A DNA stretch of 36,678 nucleotides, taken from contig NZ_JOIY01000063.1 in NCBI RefSeq assembly GCF_000720185.1, forward strand, positions 1 to 36,678. The letters are read 5' to 3'. The notes under the pieces were generated by a model. It saw nothing but the letters and a program-made list of their open reading frames with translations. It was not told where the DNA came from and did no database searches. The position numbers and the translations under genes were made by a program. Shown here piece after piece: positions 1 through 10,060 of the stretch; the stretch's first letter is position 1; every line of letters begins with the position of its first letter. This DNA comes from Streptomyces sp. NRRL S-340 (lineage in GTDB: Bacteria > Actinomycetota > Actinomycetes > Streptomycetales > Streptomycetaceae).

Positions 1-5
1 AAAAA

Positions 6-67
6 GGAGGGGGGGGGGGGGGGGGGGGGGGGGGAGGGGGGGGAGGGGGGGGAGGGGGGGGGGGGGG
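6..67. repeat. Near-homopolymeric G tract
   Basis: G residues run from 6 to 67, broken only by A at 8, 35, 44 and 53. The last three A residues are exactly 9 bases apart, so the right part is a short tandem repeat of A plus eight G. On the minus strand it is a C tract directly after the terminator hairpin of the beta-propeller gene. Such a tract is unusual even at high GC. It could be a real slippage-prone tract or an assembly-edge artefact. Confidence 0.8.
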
Positions 68-90
68 AACGCCCGCGGCTCGCGGGCGTT
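68..90 (-). terminator. Perfect stem-loop terminator after the beta-propeller gene
   Basis: AACGCCCGCG (68-77), loop GCT, then CGCGGGCGTT (81-90) form a perfect 10-bp stem. It lies 60 bases past the stop codon of the minus-strand lipoprotein gene. A second short hairpin (GGCCGG-TTA-CCGGCC, about 97-111) sits between it and that gene. No U tract follows, which is common for Streptomyces terminators. Confidence 0.75.
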
Positions 91-149
91 CCTGGCGGCC
101 GGTTACCGGCCCGTGGGGGCGGCGGCGCTGCTGCGCGGTGCCGGGGCGT

Positions 150-1352
150 TCAGCGGAAGACGCCGGTGTGGCCGAGCGAGTAGCGGCCCGGCTGCGGGTA
201 GACGGCGAGGCCGTGCGGGCCGCTGCCGACCTTGATGCGGGCCAGCTGCCGGCCGGTGCCGGTGTCGATGGCGTACACCTCGGAGTTGTAGCGGCCCGAC
301 AGCCAGAGCACCTTGCCGTCGGCCGAGACACCGCCCATGTCGGGGCTGCCGCCGTGCGGCAGGCGCCACTTCCCGGTCAGCTTGTGCCGGGCGAAGTCGT
401 AGACCGAGATGGTGCCCTCCCCCCGGTTGGAGACGTACATCCGGCGGGAGTCGCGGCTGACGTAGAGACCGTGGGCGCCCTTGCCGGTGTACAGGAACTC
501 CGGCTTGCCGAACGTGCCGCCGTCCAGGATCCACAGGCCGTTCGCCACCATGTCGGCCACGTAGAACCGCTTGCCGTCCGGTGACATCTTCACGTCCTGC
601 GGCATGGCCCCGCGGAAGGCGAGCTTCTGCTGTCCGACGACCTTCATCGCCGCCGTGTCGACCTTGAGGAGTTCGCCGCTGAACTCGCAGGAGACGATGA
701 AGTAGCGGCCGTCGGCCGAGAAGTCGGCGTGGTTGACCCCGGCACAGCCGACCGGGACGGTCTTGACCCGCTCCATGGTGTGCGCGTCGCGGAAGACGAG
801 CTGGCGGTCCTTGGAGGCCATCACGACGGCGTACCTGCCGTCCGGCGTGAAGTACAGGTTGTACGGGTCGTGCACGTCGACCGGTTTGCCGGCCTTGCCG
901 GTCCTCGGGTCGATGGGAGTCAGCGAGTTGCCGAGGTCGTTGTTGACCCACAGCGTCTTCAGGTCCCAGGACGGCACGACGTGCTGCGGCTGGCGGCCGA
1001 CCGGGATGGTCTCCATGACCTTGTACGTCCCGGGGTCGATGACCGTGACCGTGTTGGAGTTGGTGTTGGGGACGTAGACCCGCGAGGGGAAGTCCTTGAC
1101 GGTGTCGGAGAGCCGGCCCGGGCGGTCGGCGGCGTAGACGTCCTTCGGGTCGAGGACGGGCGGCATGCCGGGCAGGGCGTCGAAGGCCTGCCGCTGGGGC
1201 CGGGCGGGCGCCTTGCTGGCGAGGGCTTCACCGGTGGGGTGCGGGGCGGAGCCCCCGCCGCTGCACGCGGACAGCGCGGCCAGTGCGGCGCAGGCCGCGC
1301 CGGCGACGAGGATCCGGGCCGGGCGGGAGACGGACGTAGGACTGGGACGCAT
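150..1352 (-). CDS. YncE-like beta-propeller lipoprotein
   Basis: A 400-residue secreted protein. The N-terminus is a lipoprotein signal peptide with lipobox LSAC and Cys30 as the expected lipidated residue. The rest reads as repeated propeller blades of the YVTN/YncE type: VYVPNTNSNTVTVID, LWVNNDLGNSLTPID, FYVADMVANGLWILD, MYVSNRGEGTISVYD and LWLSGRYNSEVYAID, each with an SPDGK- or SADGK-like turn. The start ATG overlaps the deacetylase stop as TGATG, so translation of the two genes is probably coupled. The family is a surface-anchored propeller. Its ligand is unknown, and a role in binding or scaffolding at the membrane face is inference only. Confidence 0.85.
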   Translation of the reverse strand: MRPSPTSVSRPARILVAGAACAALAALSACSGGGSAPHPTGEALASKAPARPQRQAFDALPGMPPVLDPKDVYAADRPGRLSDTVKDFPSRVYVPNTNSNTVTVIDPGTYKVMETIPVGRQPQHVVPSWDLKTLWVNNDLGNSLTPIDPRTGKAGKPVDVHDPYNLYFTPDGRYAVVMASKDRQLVFRDAHTMERVKTVPVGCAGVNHADFSADGRYFIVSCEFSGELLKVDTAAMKVVGQQKLAFRGAMPQDVKMSPDGKRFYVADMVANGLWILDGGTFGKPEFLYTGKGAHGLYVSRDSRRMYVSNRGEGTISVYDFARHKLTGKWRLPHGGSPDMGGVSADGKVLWLSGRYNSEVYAIDTGTGRQLARIKVGSGPHGLAVYPQPGRYSLGHTGVFR

Positions 1353-2188
1353 CAGCTCAGCAGCTCCGTGGTGGTGACCGCGCGCAGACCGCGGCGGTCG
1401 AGTTCGGCGAGGAGGGCGGGAAGGGCGGTGGCCGTGCCGGGACAGCCGAAGTGCAGGCTCACCACGGAACCGCCGCGGACCCGGTCCAGCACGTTGCGGG
1501 TGACCGCGGCGGCACCGGGCGAGGTGTAGTCGAGCGAGTCGACGTCGTAGGAGAGCACGTGCGGGTAGCCCGCGGTGCGCGCGAGCCGTTCGACCAGCGG
1601 GGAGGCGGTGAGGGCGCGGGACGGCCGGAACCAGGTGCCGATCGATCCGGTGAGCCGCTTCAGGCGGTCCGCGCAGGCGGTGATCTCGGACCGGGCCGCG
1701 GCCTCTGGCATGTCGTTGACGGACAGGTGGTGCTGGGTGTGGTTGCCGAGGTCGTGGCCGCCGTCGAGGATCCGGCGGGCCATCTCCGGGTGGGCGTCGA
1801 GCCAGGTGCCGACGGCGAGCACGGTCACCCGGGCTCCGTGTTCCTCGGCCGTGCCGAGCAGGGTGCGGGCGAGCGCCGGATCGCCCTGGCCGTGGAAGGT
1901 GAGGGCGACGCGGGGCTCGTTGCGCGGGCCGTGGCTGATCTGGGCGGGCTGCCCCAGGAAGGAGCGGGGGGCGGGGGCGGCCCGGGGCGCGGCGGAGGTG
2001 TGCGCGGCGGGCCGCGAGGAGCCGGAACCGGCTCCGGCGGAGGCGGAGGCCCCGGGCGGGGCGTCGGACGCGGCGGAGTGCGGGGCGGTACCGGTGGACG
2101 CGCACCCGGCGGCGAGGGCGCCCCCGGCGACGAGTCCGGCACCGGCCCGCAGCACGCCACGACGGTCGGTGGTGGTCACCCGCACCAT
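1352..2188 (-). CDS. Polysaccharide deacetylase-family lipoprotein with altered motif 1
   Basis: 278 residues. The N-terminus combines a twin-arginine-like stretch (DRRGVLRAG) with a lipobox ending at Cys29, then a low-complexity Ala/Ser/Pro linker to about residue 75. The NodB-type domain follows. Motif 2 is HTQHH with His150 and His154, RPSRA resembles motif 3, SYDVDSLDY motif 4 and SLHFG motif 5. Motif 1, normally TFDDG with the catalytic Asp, reads TFHGQGD here (His99), so the usual base is absent or supplied by Asp103. Metal binding looks possible, but classical deacetylation is uncertain. A TTAAAT box overlaps the ATG, so a leaderless start at the GTG at 2179 (three codons later) is a real alternative. 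Confidence 0.8.
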   Translation of the reverse strand: MVRVTTTDRRGVLRAGAGLVAGGALAAGCASTGTAPHSAASDAPPGASASAGAGSGSSRPAAHTSAAPRAAPAPRSFLGQPAQISHGPRNEPRVALTFHGQGDPALARTLLGTAEEHGARVTVLAVGTWLDAHPEMARRILDGGHDLGNHTQHHLSVNDMPEAAARSEITACADRLKRLTGSIGTWFRPSRALTASPLVERLARTAGYPHVLSYDVDSLDYTSPGAAAVTRNVLDRVRGGSVVSLHFGCPGTATALPALLAELDRRGLRAVTTTELLS

Positions 2189-2328
2189 TTAAGGGGCGCA
2201 AAGTAAGAAAACGGGCGATCCACTCGGATACCCGCCGGGTGAGCGTCGGTCGGGCGGCCGCGACGCAGCGCAAGTCGGGGCGGGGCGGGTGCCGTGACGC
2301 CGGGGCAGGACCGGCCGGGCGACGGCCG

Positions 2329-2420
2329 TCTCACGCCGGGTCAGGACCTGCCGGACGGCGGTGGTCTCACGCCGGGTCAGGACCTGCCGGACGGCGGTGG
2401 TCTCACGCCGGGTCAGGACC
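2329..2420. repeat. 36-bp tandem repeat at the 3' end of the ATPase-like gene
   Basis: Two perfect 36-bp copies (2329-2364 and 2365-2400) begin TCTCACGCCGGGTCAGGACC, followed by a partial third copy of 20 bases (2401-2420). A degenerate copy precedes them at about 2293-2328. The last codons and stop of the minus-strand gene (2403-2420) lie in the partial copy. There are no unique spacers, so this is not a CRISPR array. Confidence 0.9.
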
Positions 2421-2852
2421 GGAGAGCTTGTCGACCAGGAACAGGCCCCGGCCGCTGAGGTCGAGGTCCTGGACGGGCATCAGGCACGGCAGGCCGCGGG
2501 AGGGGTCGCGGACCTCGATGCGGATGCGGCCGGTGCGGCGGCGCATACGGAGGCCGAAGGCCCGGGCGCCGGTGTGCCGTACGGCGTTGCCCACGAGTTC
2601 CGAGACGAGCAGGACCGCGTCCTCGGTGAGTTTCGGGGACAGCCCCCACTGGCGCAGGACGACGACCTGCACCAGCCGGCGCGCGCTGGCGGCCGACTCG
2701 GGACGGGACGGCAGCTGCACCTCCGACTCGGTCGGATTTCCGTACAACTCCACGGCGGCCAGCGCTCGTTCGTCCTCGACCGCGGGCGACCAGCGCGGTA
2801 CGGCCGCATGTCCCTGTCCCCGCGGCTGCTCGATGCCCTCCAGCCCCGCCAT
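2403..2852 (-). CDS. HATPase_c_2 anti-sigma-like ATP-binding protein, C-terminus altered
   Basis: 149 residues with the chosen ATG. The domain resembles RsbW/SpoIIAB-type single-domain kinases, which abound in Streptomyces and bind sigma or anti-anti-sigma factors. Visible are the N box (SELVGNAVRHTG, Glu85 and Asn89), a G1-like segment (VRDPSRGLP) and a G2-like segment (SGRGLFLVDKLS). Family members usually continue about 20 residues beyond LVDKLS with a strand containing GKTxW. Here the protein ends in SGPDPA, and those codons belong to the 36-bp repeat, so the 3' end has probably been replaced. The start is uncertain because only a G-rich stretch immediately precedes the ATG. Whether it still binds ATP is unknown. 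Confidence 0.65.
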   Translation of the reverse strand: MAGLEGIEQPRGQGHAAVPRWSPAVEDERALAAVELYGNPTESEVQLPSRPESAASARRLVQVVVLRQWGLSPKLTEDAVLLVSELVGNAVRHTGARAFGLRMRRRTGRIRIEVRDPSRGLPCLMPVQDLDLSGRGLFLVDKLSGPDPA

Positions 2853-2938
2853 GCCCCCATCATGGCCGTCCGCGGCGCCCTCCGGGGCCGTTCCGGCGGA
2901 ATGCGCCCCTTGAACGCCCCCGCCCCACCCCTCGGAAT

Positions 2939-2965
2939 GGCATATGCCGCAGGCATTTCGAATGC
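2939..2965. promoter_or_regulatory. Paired palindromes upstream of the ATPase-like gene
   Basis: GGCATATGCC (2939-2948) is a perfect palindrome, followed by GCATT-TCG-AATGC (2953-2965). The half-site GGCAT recurs 13 bp apart. The pair lies about 90-110 bp upstream of the ATPase-like start in locally A/T-richer DNA, a plausible operator or promoter region. The binding protein is unknown. Confidence 0.4.
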
Positions 2966-2971
2966 GGCTGC

Positions 2972-3002
2972 GGCCGGGCCGGCCTGCACGAACGGCCCGG
3001 CC
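2972..3002 (-). terminator. Stem-loop after the crotonase gene
   Basis: GGCCGGGCC (2972-2980) and GGCCCGGCC (2994-3002) form a 9-bp G/C stem with a 13-base loop, about 90 bases downstream of the minus-strand crotonase stop and upstream of the ATPase-like gene. Confidence 0.55.
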
Positions 3003-3094
3003 GGCGGCGGACGCCCGCCGCCTTCGCTCCGCACGCTCCGGCATGCCCCGAGGCTTCCCTGAACGCCCCATCGAGCGACCCGCGAACGGGGACC

Positions 3095-3862
3095 TCAGAC
3101 GAACTTGGCCTTCCCGGGGCCCTCCTCCACGAAGCTGCGCATGCCGCGCTCGCGGTCCTCGGTGGCGAACAGCCCCGCGAACCAGTTCCGCTCGACGGCG
3201 AGCCCGGTGTCGATGTCCGTCTCCAGGCCGGTGTCGATCGCCTCCTTGGCCGCGCGCAGCGCGATCGCCGGCCCCTGGGCGAGCCTCGCCGCCCACGCGT
3301 GCGCGGCCTCGTAGACCTCGGCGGCCGGGACCACCCGGTCCACCAGGCCGAGGGCGAGGGCCTCGTCGGCCCTGACCTGGCGGCCGGTGAAGATGAGGTC
3401 CTTGGCCTTGGAAGGGCCGATCAGGCGGGACAGCCGCTGGGTGCCGCCCGCGCCCGGGATGAGGCCGAGCAGGATCTCCGGCTGGCCCAGCTTGGCGTTG
3501 TCGGCGGCGATCCGGTAGTCCGCGCAGAGCGCCAGCTCGCAGCCGCCGCCCAGCGCGTAGCCGGTGACCGCGGCGACCACCGGCTTGGGGATGCGGGCCA
3601 CGGCGGTGAAGGAGTCCTGCAGGGCGCGGGCCCGCAGCACCATCGCCGCGTGGTCCATCACCTGCATCTCCTTGATGTCCGCGCCGGCCGCGAACACCTT
3701 CTCGCCGCCGTAGATCACCACGGCGCGCACGTCCGCGCGGCGCGTGGCCTCCTCGGCGAGTTCCTTGAGCCGGTCCTGCGTGGCGACGTCGAGCGCGTTC
3801 ATGGGCGGGCGGTCCAGGCGCAGCGTGCCGACGCCCTCGGCGACTTCCAGAGATACGGTCAT
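3095..3862 (-). CDS. Enoyl-CoA hydratase/isomerase (crotonase) family protein
   Basis: 255 residues, the usual crotonase length. It probably hydrates trans-2-enoyl-CoA in fatty acid degradation in the cytoplasm. The oxyanion-hole regions are visible as FAAGADIKEM (residues 57-66) and YALGGGCELAL. Two acidic residues at the catalytic positions, Glu109 in GGGCEL and Glu129 in QPEILLGLIPGAGGTQRL, have the 20-residue spacing of the hydratase pair Glu144/Glu164, which favours true hydratase activity. Transcription may be leaderless: TAACCT (3875-3870) ends 7 bases before the ATG and no ribosome site is evident. It stands alone between terminators, so its substrate is not indicated by neighbours. 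Confidence 0.9.
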   Translation of the reverse strand: MTVSLEVAEGVGTLRLDRPPMNALDVATQDRLKELAEEATRRADVRAVVIYGGEKVFAAGADIKEMQVMDHAAMVLRARALQDSFTAVARIPKPVVAAVTGYALGGGCELALCADYRIAADNAKLGQPEILLGLIPGAGGTQRLSRLIGPSKAKDLIFTGRQVRADEALALGLVDRVVPAAEVYEAAHAWAARLAQGPAIALRAAKEAIDTGLETDIDTGLAVERNWFAGLFATEDRERGMRSFVEEGPGKAKFV

Positions 3863-3900
3863 GCCCCGCAGGTTAGCGGTCGTTCACGCGGGAGGCAGCA

Positions 3901-3924
3901 CCGGTGCGCGCCGGACCGCACCGG
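3901..3924 (-). terminator. Second hairpin downstream of the first L,D-transpeptidase gene
   Basis: CCGGTGCG (3901-3908) and CGCACCGG (3917-3924) make a perfect 8-bp stem. It lies between the first L,D-transpeptidase terminator and the crotonase start and may back up termination. Confidence 0.45.
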
Positions 3925-3970
3925 CGCGCGTGGGCGGCACCGGTGCGCGCGCACCCGCGGACGGCAGGTG

Positions 3971-3994
3971 CCGCGCCCCGCCGAGGGGGCGCGG
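3971..3994 (-). terminator. Terminator of the first L,D-transpeptidase gene
   Basis: CCGCGCCCC (3971-3979), a 6-base loop, and GGGGCGCGG (3986-3994) form a perfect 9-bp stem, 11 bases past the stop codon of the minus-strand transpeptidase gene. Confidence 0.7.
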
Positions 3995-4005
3995 GGTGCC
4001 CGTCC

Positions 4006-5259
4006 TTACGACTTCCACTCCTGCCACGACATGTTCCAGCCGTTGAGGCCGTTGTCCGGGGCGACGGTCTTCTCGTGGGCGTTCTTGACGAGGACCACGT
4101 CGCCGATCATCGAGTGGTTGAAGAACCAGGCGGCCGGCGTGGAGCTGTCGTAGCCGCCGCGGACGTCGCGCAGGCCGATGCAGCCGTGGCTGGCGTTGTA
4201 GTTGCCGAAGGCGTCGCCGCCCCAGTAGTTGCCGTGGGCGAAGGTGCCGGAGGTGGTCAGCCGGATGGCGTGCGGGACGTCCTTGATGTCGTACTCGCCG
4301 CCGTAGCCGACGGTCTCGCCGTTCATCCGGGTCACCGAGAGCTTCTCGCTGATGACCATCCGGCCGTTCCAGGTGTCGTAGCCGGGCTTGCCGGTGGTGA
4401 CCGGGAGGGTCTTGACCGTCTTCCCGTCCCGCGTGACCTTCATCGTGTGCTTCTTGGCGTCCACGACGGACACCTGGTTGCGGCCGATGGTGAAGGAGAC
4501 GGTCTTGCTCTGCTTGCCGTAGACGCCGGGGCGGCCCTCCACGCCGTCGAGACTGAGCTTGACGGTGACCTTGGTGCCGGCCTTCCAGTAGTGCTCCGGG
4601 CGGAAGTCGAGCCGGTCGTTGCCGAACCAGTGCCCCTCGACGTCGACGGCCGGTTCGGTCTTGATCTCGATGGCCTTCTCGACGGCGTCCGGGTGCGTGA
4701 TGCCCCGGGTGAAGTTGACGGAGAACGGCATTCCGACCCCGACGGTGGAGCCGTCCTCGGGTGTGAAGCTGCCGATGAAGGTGTTCTTCGGCGTCAGCGT
4801 GGTGAAGCTGGAGTCCTGGGCCGCCTGGCGGCCGTCGGAGTCCTTGGCGACGGCGTGGACCGTGTACTTGGTCGAGGCGGCCAGGTGGGTCGACGGCGTC
4901 CAGGTGGTGCCGCCGCCGGTTATCTTCCCCGATATCTGCGCGCCCTTGGCGTCCTTGACGACGACCTGGGTGAGCGTGCCCTTGCTCGCGCCGACCTTCA
5001 GGGCGCCGCTGGTGTCGACGGAGGTCGCGCCGTCCTTGGGGGCGATGGTGAGGACCGCCTGCGACTGCTTGCTCCCGGCGGCTCCGGAGTCCTTGCCCTT
5101 GCCCTGCCCGCCCTCGGTGCCGGTATCGCCCCCGCCGCAGGCGCTGACCGCGAGGACCAGCGCACCGGAGACCAGCGCCAGCATCCCCCTGGTCCCCCGG
5201 CGTCCCCCCGGGCCCCGCCGCCGGCCCGACCCCACCGACGCCCCCGATATCGCCCGCAT
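4006..5259 (-). CDS. L,D-transpeptidase lipoprotein (YkuD domain with Ig-like domains)
   Basis: 417 residues. The N-terminus has an Arg/Gly-rich stretch, a hydrophobic segment and lipobox VSAC followed by Gly/Asp-rich sequence, so it should be a membrane-anchored envelope enzyme. Residues about 65-270 form two bacterial Ig-like domains (FTIGSFTPED- and WFGNDRLDFRPEHYW-type sequence, as in mycobacterial LdtMt2). The YkuD domain carries the SHGCIGLRD motif with His358 and catalytic Cys360. The family makes 3-3 peptidoglycan cross-links. ATG at 5259 is preceded by GGGGAGGAGA. A TACTAT-like -10 box lies at 5337-5332. It is a paralogue of the next gene, which has its own 280-bp upstream gap and is therefore probably expressed separately. 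Confidence 0.92.
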   Translation of the reverse strand: MRAISGASVGSGRRRGPGGRRGTRGMLALVSGALVLAVSACGGGDTGTEGGQGKGKDSGAAGSKQSQAVLTIAPKDGATSVDTSGALKVGASKGTLTQVVVKDAKGAQISGKITGGGTTWTPSTHLAASTKYTVHAVAKDSDGRQAAQDSSFTTLTPKNTFIGSFTPEDGSTVGVGMPFSVNFTRGITHPDAVEKAIEIKTEPAVDVEGHWFGNDRLDFRPEHYWKAGTKVTVKLSLDGVEGRPGVYGKQSKTVSFTIGRNQVSVVDAKKHTMKVTRDGKTVKTLPVTTGKPGYDTWNGRMVISEKLSVTRMNGETVGYGGEYDIKDVPHAIRLTTSGTFAHGNYWGGDAFGNYNASHGCIGLRDVRGGYDSSTPAAWFFNHSMIGDVVLVKNAHEKTVAPDNGLNGWNMSWQEWKS

Positions 5260-5331
5260 GTTCAACTCTGTCTCCTCCCCCGGGCCGGTCAGCCAGCCCC
5301 GAGCCCCAGCGCTCACCGCGCACACTCGCGC

Positions 5332-5337
5332 ATAGTA
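5332..5337 (-). promoter_or_regulatory. Candidate -10 box for the first L,D-transpeptidase gene
   Basis: TACTAT on the minus strand, about 73 bp upstream of the ATG, in the A/T-richest part of the 5260-5541 gap. No clear -35 partner is visible. The rest of this gap is C-rich, with a short repeated CCCGCGGACGGCT and no gene. Confidence 0.35.
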
Positions 5338-5541
5338 ACCACAAGGTCAGGGGCCAGATGTCAGGCAATTGTCACTGTTGCGTCCCAAGTTCGACAGCCA
5401 CGGGAAACGGCCGTCGACCGGCCCCGCCCTCCGCCTCCCCCGGGGCCTTCGCCCCCGTCCCGGACGGCGGCCTTCCCCCCGCCCCGCGGACGGCTTCCCC
5501 GTCTCCTCGTCCCGCGGACGGCTCCGCCCGGCCGGGCCCGG

Positions 5542-6762
5542 TCACTTGACCGCGCCGCCCGCCTTCCAGTCGTCCCAGTTCATGTTCCAGCCGCCGAGTC
5601 CGTTGTCCGCGCTCACGGTCCTGTCCTCGCTGTGGACGATCTCCACCACGTCACCGACGAGGCTGCGGTCGAAGAACCAGCCCGCGGGGGTGTCGGAGCC
5701 GCCGCCCTTGACGTCCTTCAGGCCCACGCAGCCGTGGCTGACGTTGGCCCGCCCGAACGGCTCCGGCACCGACCAGTAGTTGCCGTGCAGGAAGGTGCCG
5801 GAGTCGGTGAGCCGCATGGCGTGCGGGACGTCGGGGATGTCGTACTCGCCGCCGAAACCGACCGTCCGGCTGTTCATCCGGGTGACCTCCTGCATCTCCA
5901 TCACCACCATCTTCCCGTTGTAGGTGGTGTGCCGGGGCGCCCCGGCGGTGATGGGGACGGTCGCCAGCAGCTCGCCGTCGCGGCGCACCTGCATGGTGTG
6001 CTCGGCGGCGTCGACCAGGGAGACCTGGCTGCGGCCCACGGTGAAGGAGAAGGACTTGTGCTGGAGCCCGTAGACACCGGGGGCCGCCTGGACGTCCCTC
6101 AGCCGCAGGTCGACGGTGACCCGGGTGCCCGGCGTCCAGTAGTGCTCGGGACGGAAGTCCAGCCGGTCCCTGCCGAACCAGTGCGGCCGGATCTCCACCG
6201 GTGGCCGCGAGGTGACCCGGACGGCACGCTGGACGGCGGCACGGTCGGCGATCTCCCGGCTGAACGCCAGGGAGACGATCATCCCGGTGCCGACCACCGC
6301 CCGGTCCTCCGGGGTGACGTAGCCGATGAAGCGCTCCTCGGGGACGTAGGTGGTGAAGCCGGCGTGCCGGGCCCAGCGGTGCCCCTCGCCGTCGACGGCC
6401 ACGGCGTCGACCGTGTACCGGGCGGCGAGGGCGAGCCTGTCGTCGTCGGGCCGCCAGGTGCGGCCGTCGCGGGAGAGGCGGCCGGTGACCTGTGTGTCTT
6501 GCGCGTCCTGGGAGCGGACGACCTTGACGGACTCCAGGTGCCCGGTGCCGGCCCGCACCCGCAGTCTCGTGCCCGGCCGCACGCCCTGGCTGCCGTCGTG
6601 CGGCGAGATCCGGACCGCGTTCGCCGCCGCCGCGACTCCGCCGGGGGCCCCGCCCGGCCCGCCGGTGGTGCAGCCGGTGGCCCCGGCCAGCAGGCCTGCC
6701 CATGTCAGTACGGCGGCCAGCGCGGCCCCCGCGCGCCGTGCGCGCCGTTGTACGTGCCTCAC
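5542..6762 (-). CDS. Second L,D-transpeptidase lipoprotein
   Basis: 406 residues from the GTG at 6762. The signal peptide ends in a weaker lipobox (AGATGC). The order matches its neighbour: two Ig-like domains (SPHDGSQGVRPGT, then HWFGRDRLDFRPEHYW) and a YkuD domain with SHGCVGLKD, catalytic Cys345, plus the same C-terminal NGLGGWNMNWDDW tail. The two proteins are tandem paralogues diverged throughout. The role should again be 3-3 cross-linking or anchoring at peptidoglycan on the outer membrane face of the cytoplasmic membrane. The start is uncertain: an ATG at 6840 would add 26 residues but gives a poor signal peptide. It is divergent from glgX. Confidence 0.88.
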   Translation of the reverse strand: MRHVQRRARRAGAALAAVLTWAGLLAGATGCTTGGPGGAPGGVAAAANAVRISPHDGSQGVRPGTRLRVRAGTGHLESVKVVRSQDAQDTQVTGRLSRDGRTWRPDDDRLALAARYTVDAVAVDGEGHRWARHAGFTTYVPEERFIGYVTPEDRAVVGTGMIVSLAFSREIADRAAVQRAVRVTSRPPVEIRPHWFGRDRLDFRPEHYWTPGTRVTVDLRLRDVQAAPGVYGLQHKSFSFTVGRSQVSLVDAAEHTMQVRRDGELLATVPITAGAPRHTTYNGKMVVMEMQEVTRMNSRTVGFGGEYDIPDVPHAMRLTDSGTFLHGNYWSVPEPFGRANVSHGCVGLKDVKGGGSDTPAGWFFDRSLVGDVVEIVHSEDRTVSADNGLGGWNMNWDDWKAGGAVK

Positions 6763-6935
6763 GAGCTGCCCAACGACCGGCCCGCCCCCGGGAAACGTGA
6801 GTGCGAGCCGAGCGCTGGGCAGAACAGTGAGGAGGAGCATGCGCCCGGAAGCCGCGCCGGGAGGAAGCCGCGGAGACGGACCGGAGCCGAACGAGCCGCA
6901 CCAGCCGGAGAAACCGAAAAAAAGGGGCCGACCAG

Positions 6936-9278
<2,343 letters not shown>

Positions 9279-9326
9279 GATCCGCCGGCCGCGGGCGGTG
9301 CGGGTGCCGCTGCGGGTTCGGGCGAG

Positions 9327-9380
9327 CGGTCGACGGGGTGACGGACTCACGGGCGTCCACCGCGGTCGACGGGTTGACGG
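9327..9380. repeat. Direct repeat upstream of the TetR gene
   Basis: CGGTCGACGGGGTGACGG (9327-9344) recurs with one change at 9363-9380, 36 bp apart. The second copy contains TTGACG, a possible -35 element for the TetR gene. The 130-bp gap after glgX holds no other gene. Confidence 0.55.
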
Positions 9381-9389
9381 CGAAAAGTG

Positions 9390-9408
9390 TGAGTGGTTGA
9401 CTACACCT
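9390..9408. promoter_or_regulatory. Candidate TetR operator, autoregulatory copy
   Basis: TGAGTGGTTGACTACACCT ends directly before the TetR start codon. Its first 11 bases match the reverse complement of the palindrome at 10061-10078 upstream of the neighbouring oxidoreductase gene. Overall 14 of 18 positions agree. Confidence 0.55.
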
Positions 9409-9975
9409 ATGAAGACGGAACGGCCCCGCCAGCTGTCCACCGCCGAGGAGCGCCGCGAGACGGTCCTGAACACCGCCATCGGTGCCTTCGCGGCCAAGGG
9501 CTACTTCGGCACCACCACGAACGAGGTGGCCAGGGCGGCCGGCATCTCCCAGGCGTACGTCTACCGGCTCTTCCCCACCAAGGAGGCCCTGTTCACCGCG
9601 GTCGTCGAGCGCTGCTTCGTGCGGGTGCGGGCGGCCCTGGAGGAGGGCGCCGCCCGGGCCGCGGGCAGCGCACCGGACGCGGTCCTGTCCGCCATGGGTG
9701 ACGCCTACGCCAGACTGATCAGCGACAACGACCTGATGCTCGTCCAGTTGCACGCCCAGGCGGCGGCGGTCTCCGAGCCCGCCGTCCGGGAGGCGGTGCG
9801 CGCGGGTTACGCCCGCACGGTCGAGTACGTCCGCGGCGCCTCGGGGGGCGGCGAGGAGCAGGTCCAGAGCTTCTTCGCCGTCGGCATGCTGTGCCACCTG
9901 CTGGTGTCGCTCGACGCCGACTCCGTCGACGCGCCCTGGACCCGGACGCTGGCCACGGGCATCCGGCACCACTGA
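9409..9975 (+). CDS. TetR-family transcriptional regulator
   Basis: 188 residues. The N-terminal helix-turn-helix is clear: TVLNTAIGAFAAKGYFGTTTNEVARAAGISQAY followed by VYRLFPTKEALF (about residues 16-60). The C-terminal ligand-binding half ends near residue 185 and is similar to the AcrR-type. ATG at 9409 was chosen because the helix-turn-helix begins at the normal distance after it. No strong ribosome site precedes it. It lies just upstream of an MDR oxidoreductase, and both genes carry a TGAGTGGTTGA-containing site. It probably represses itself and that gene and responds to a small electrophile or quinone-like substrate. The ligand is inference. Confidence 0.92.
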   Translation: MKTERPRQLSTAEERRETVLNTAIGAFAAKGYFGTTTNEVARAAGISQAYVYRLFPTKEALFTAVVERCFVRVRAALEEGAARAAGSAPDAVLSAMGDAYARLISDNDLMLVQLHAQAAAVSEPAVREAVRAGYARTVEYVRGASGGGEEQVQSFFAVGMLCHLLVSLDADSVDAPWTRTLATGIRHH

Positions 9976-10060
9976 CACCCGCCCCACCCCTCGCCCCCTT
10001 CACGGGCGGCCGACGGGCCCGCCACCGGCCCGGCAGCCGCCCTTTTCCGGAGCCATTCAG

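Noticed and set aside
2329..2420. 36-bp repeats as a CRISPR array
   Set aside because: The unit length fits, but copies abut with no spacer and no cas genes are nearby.
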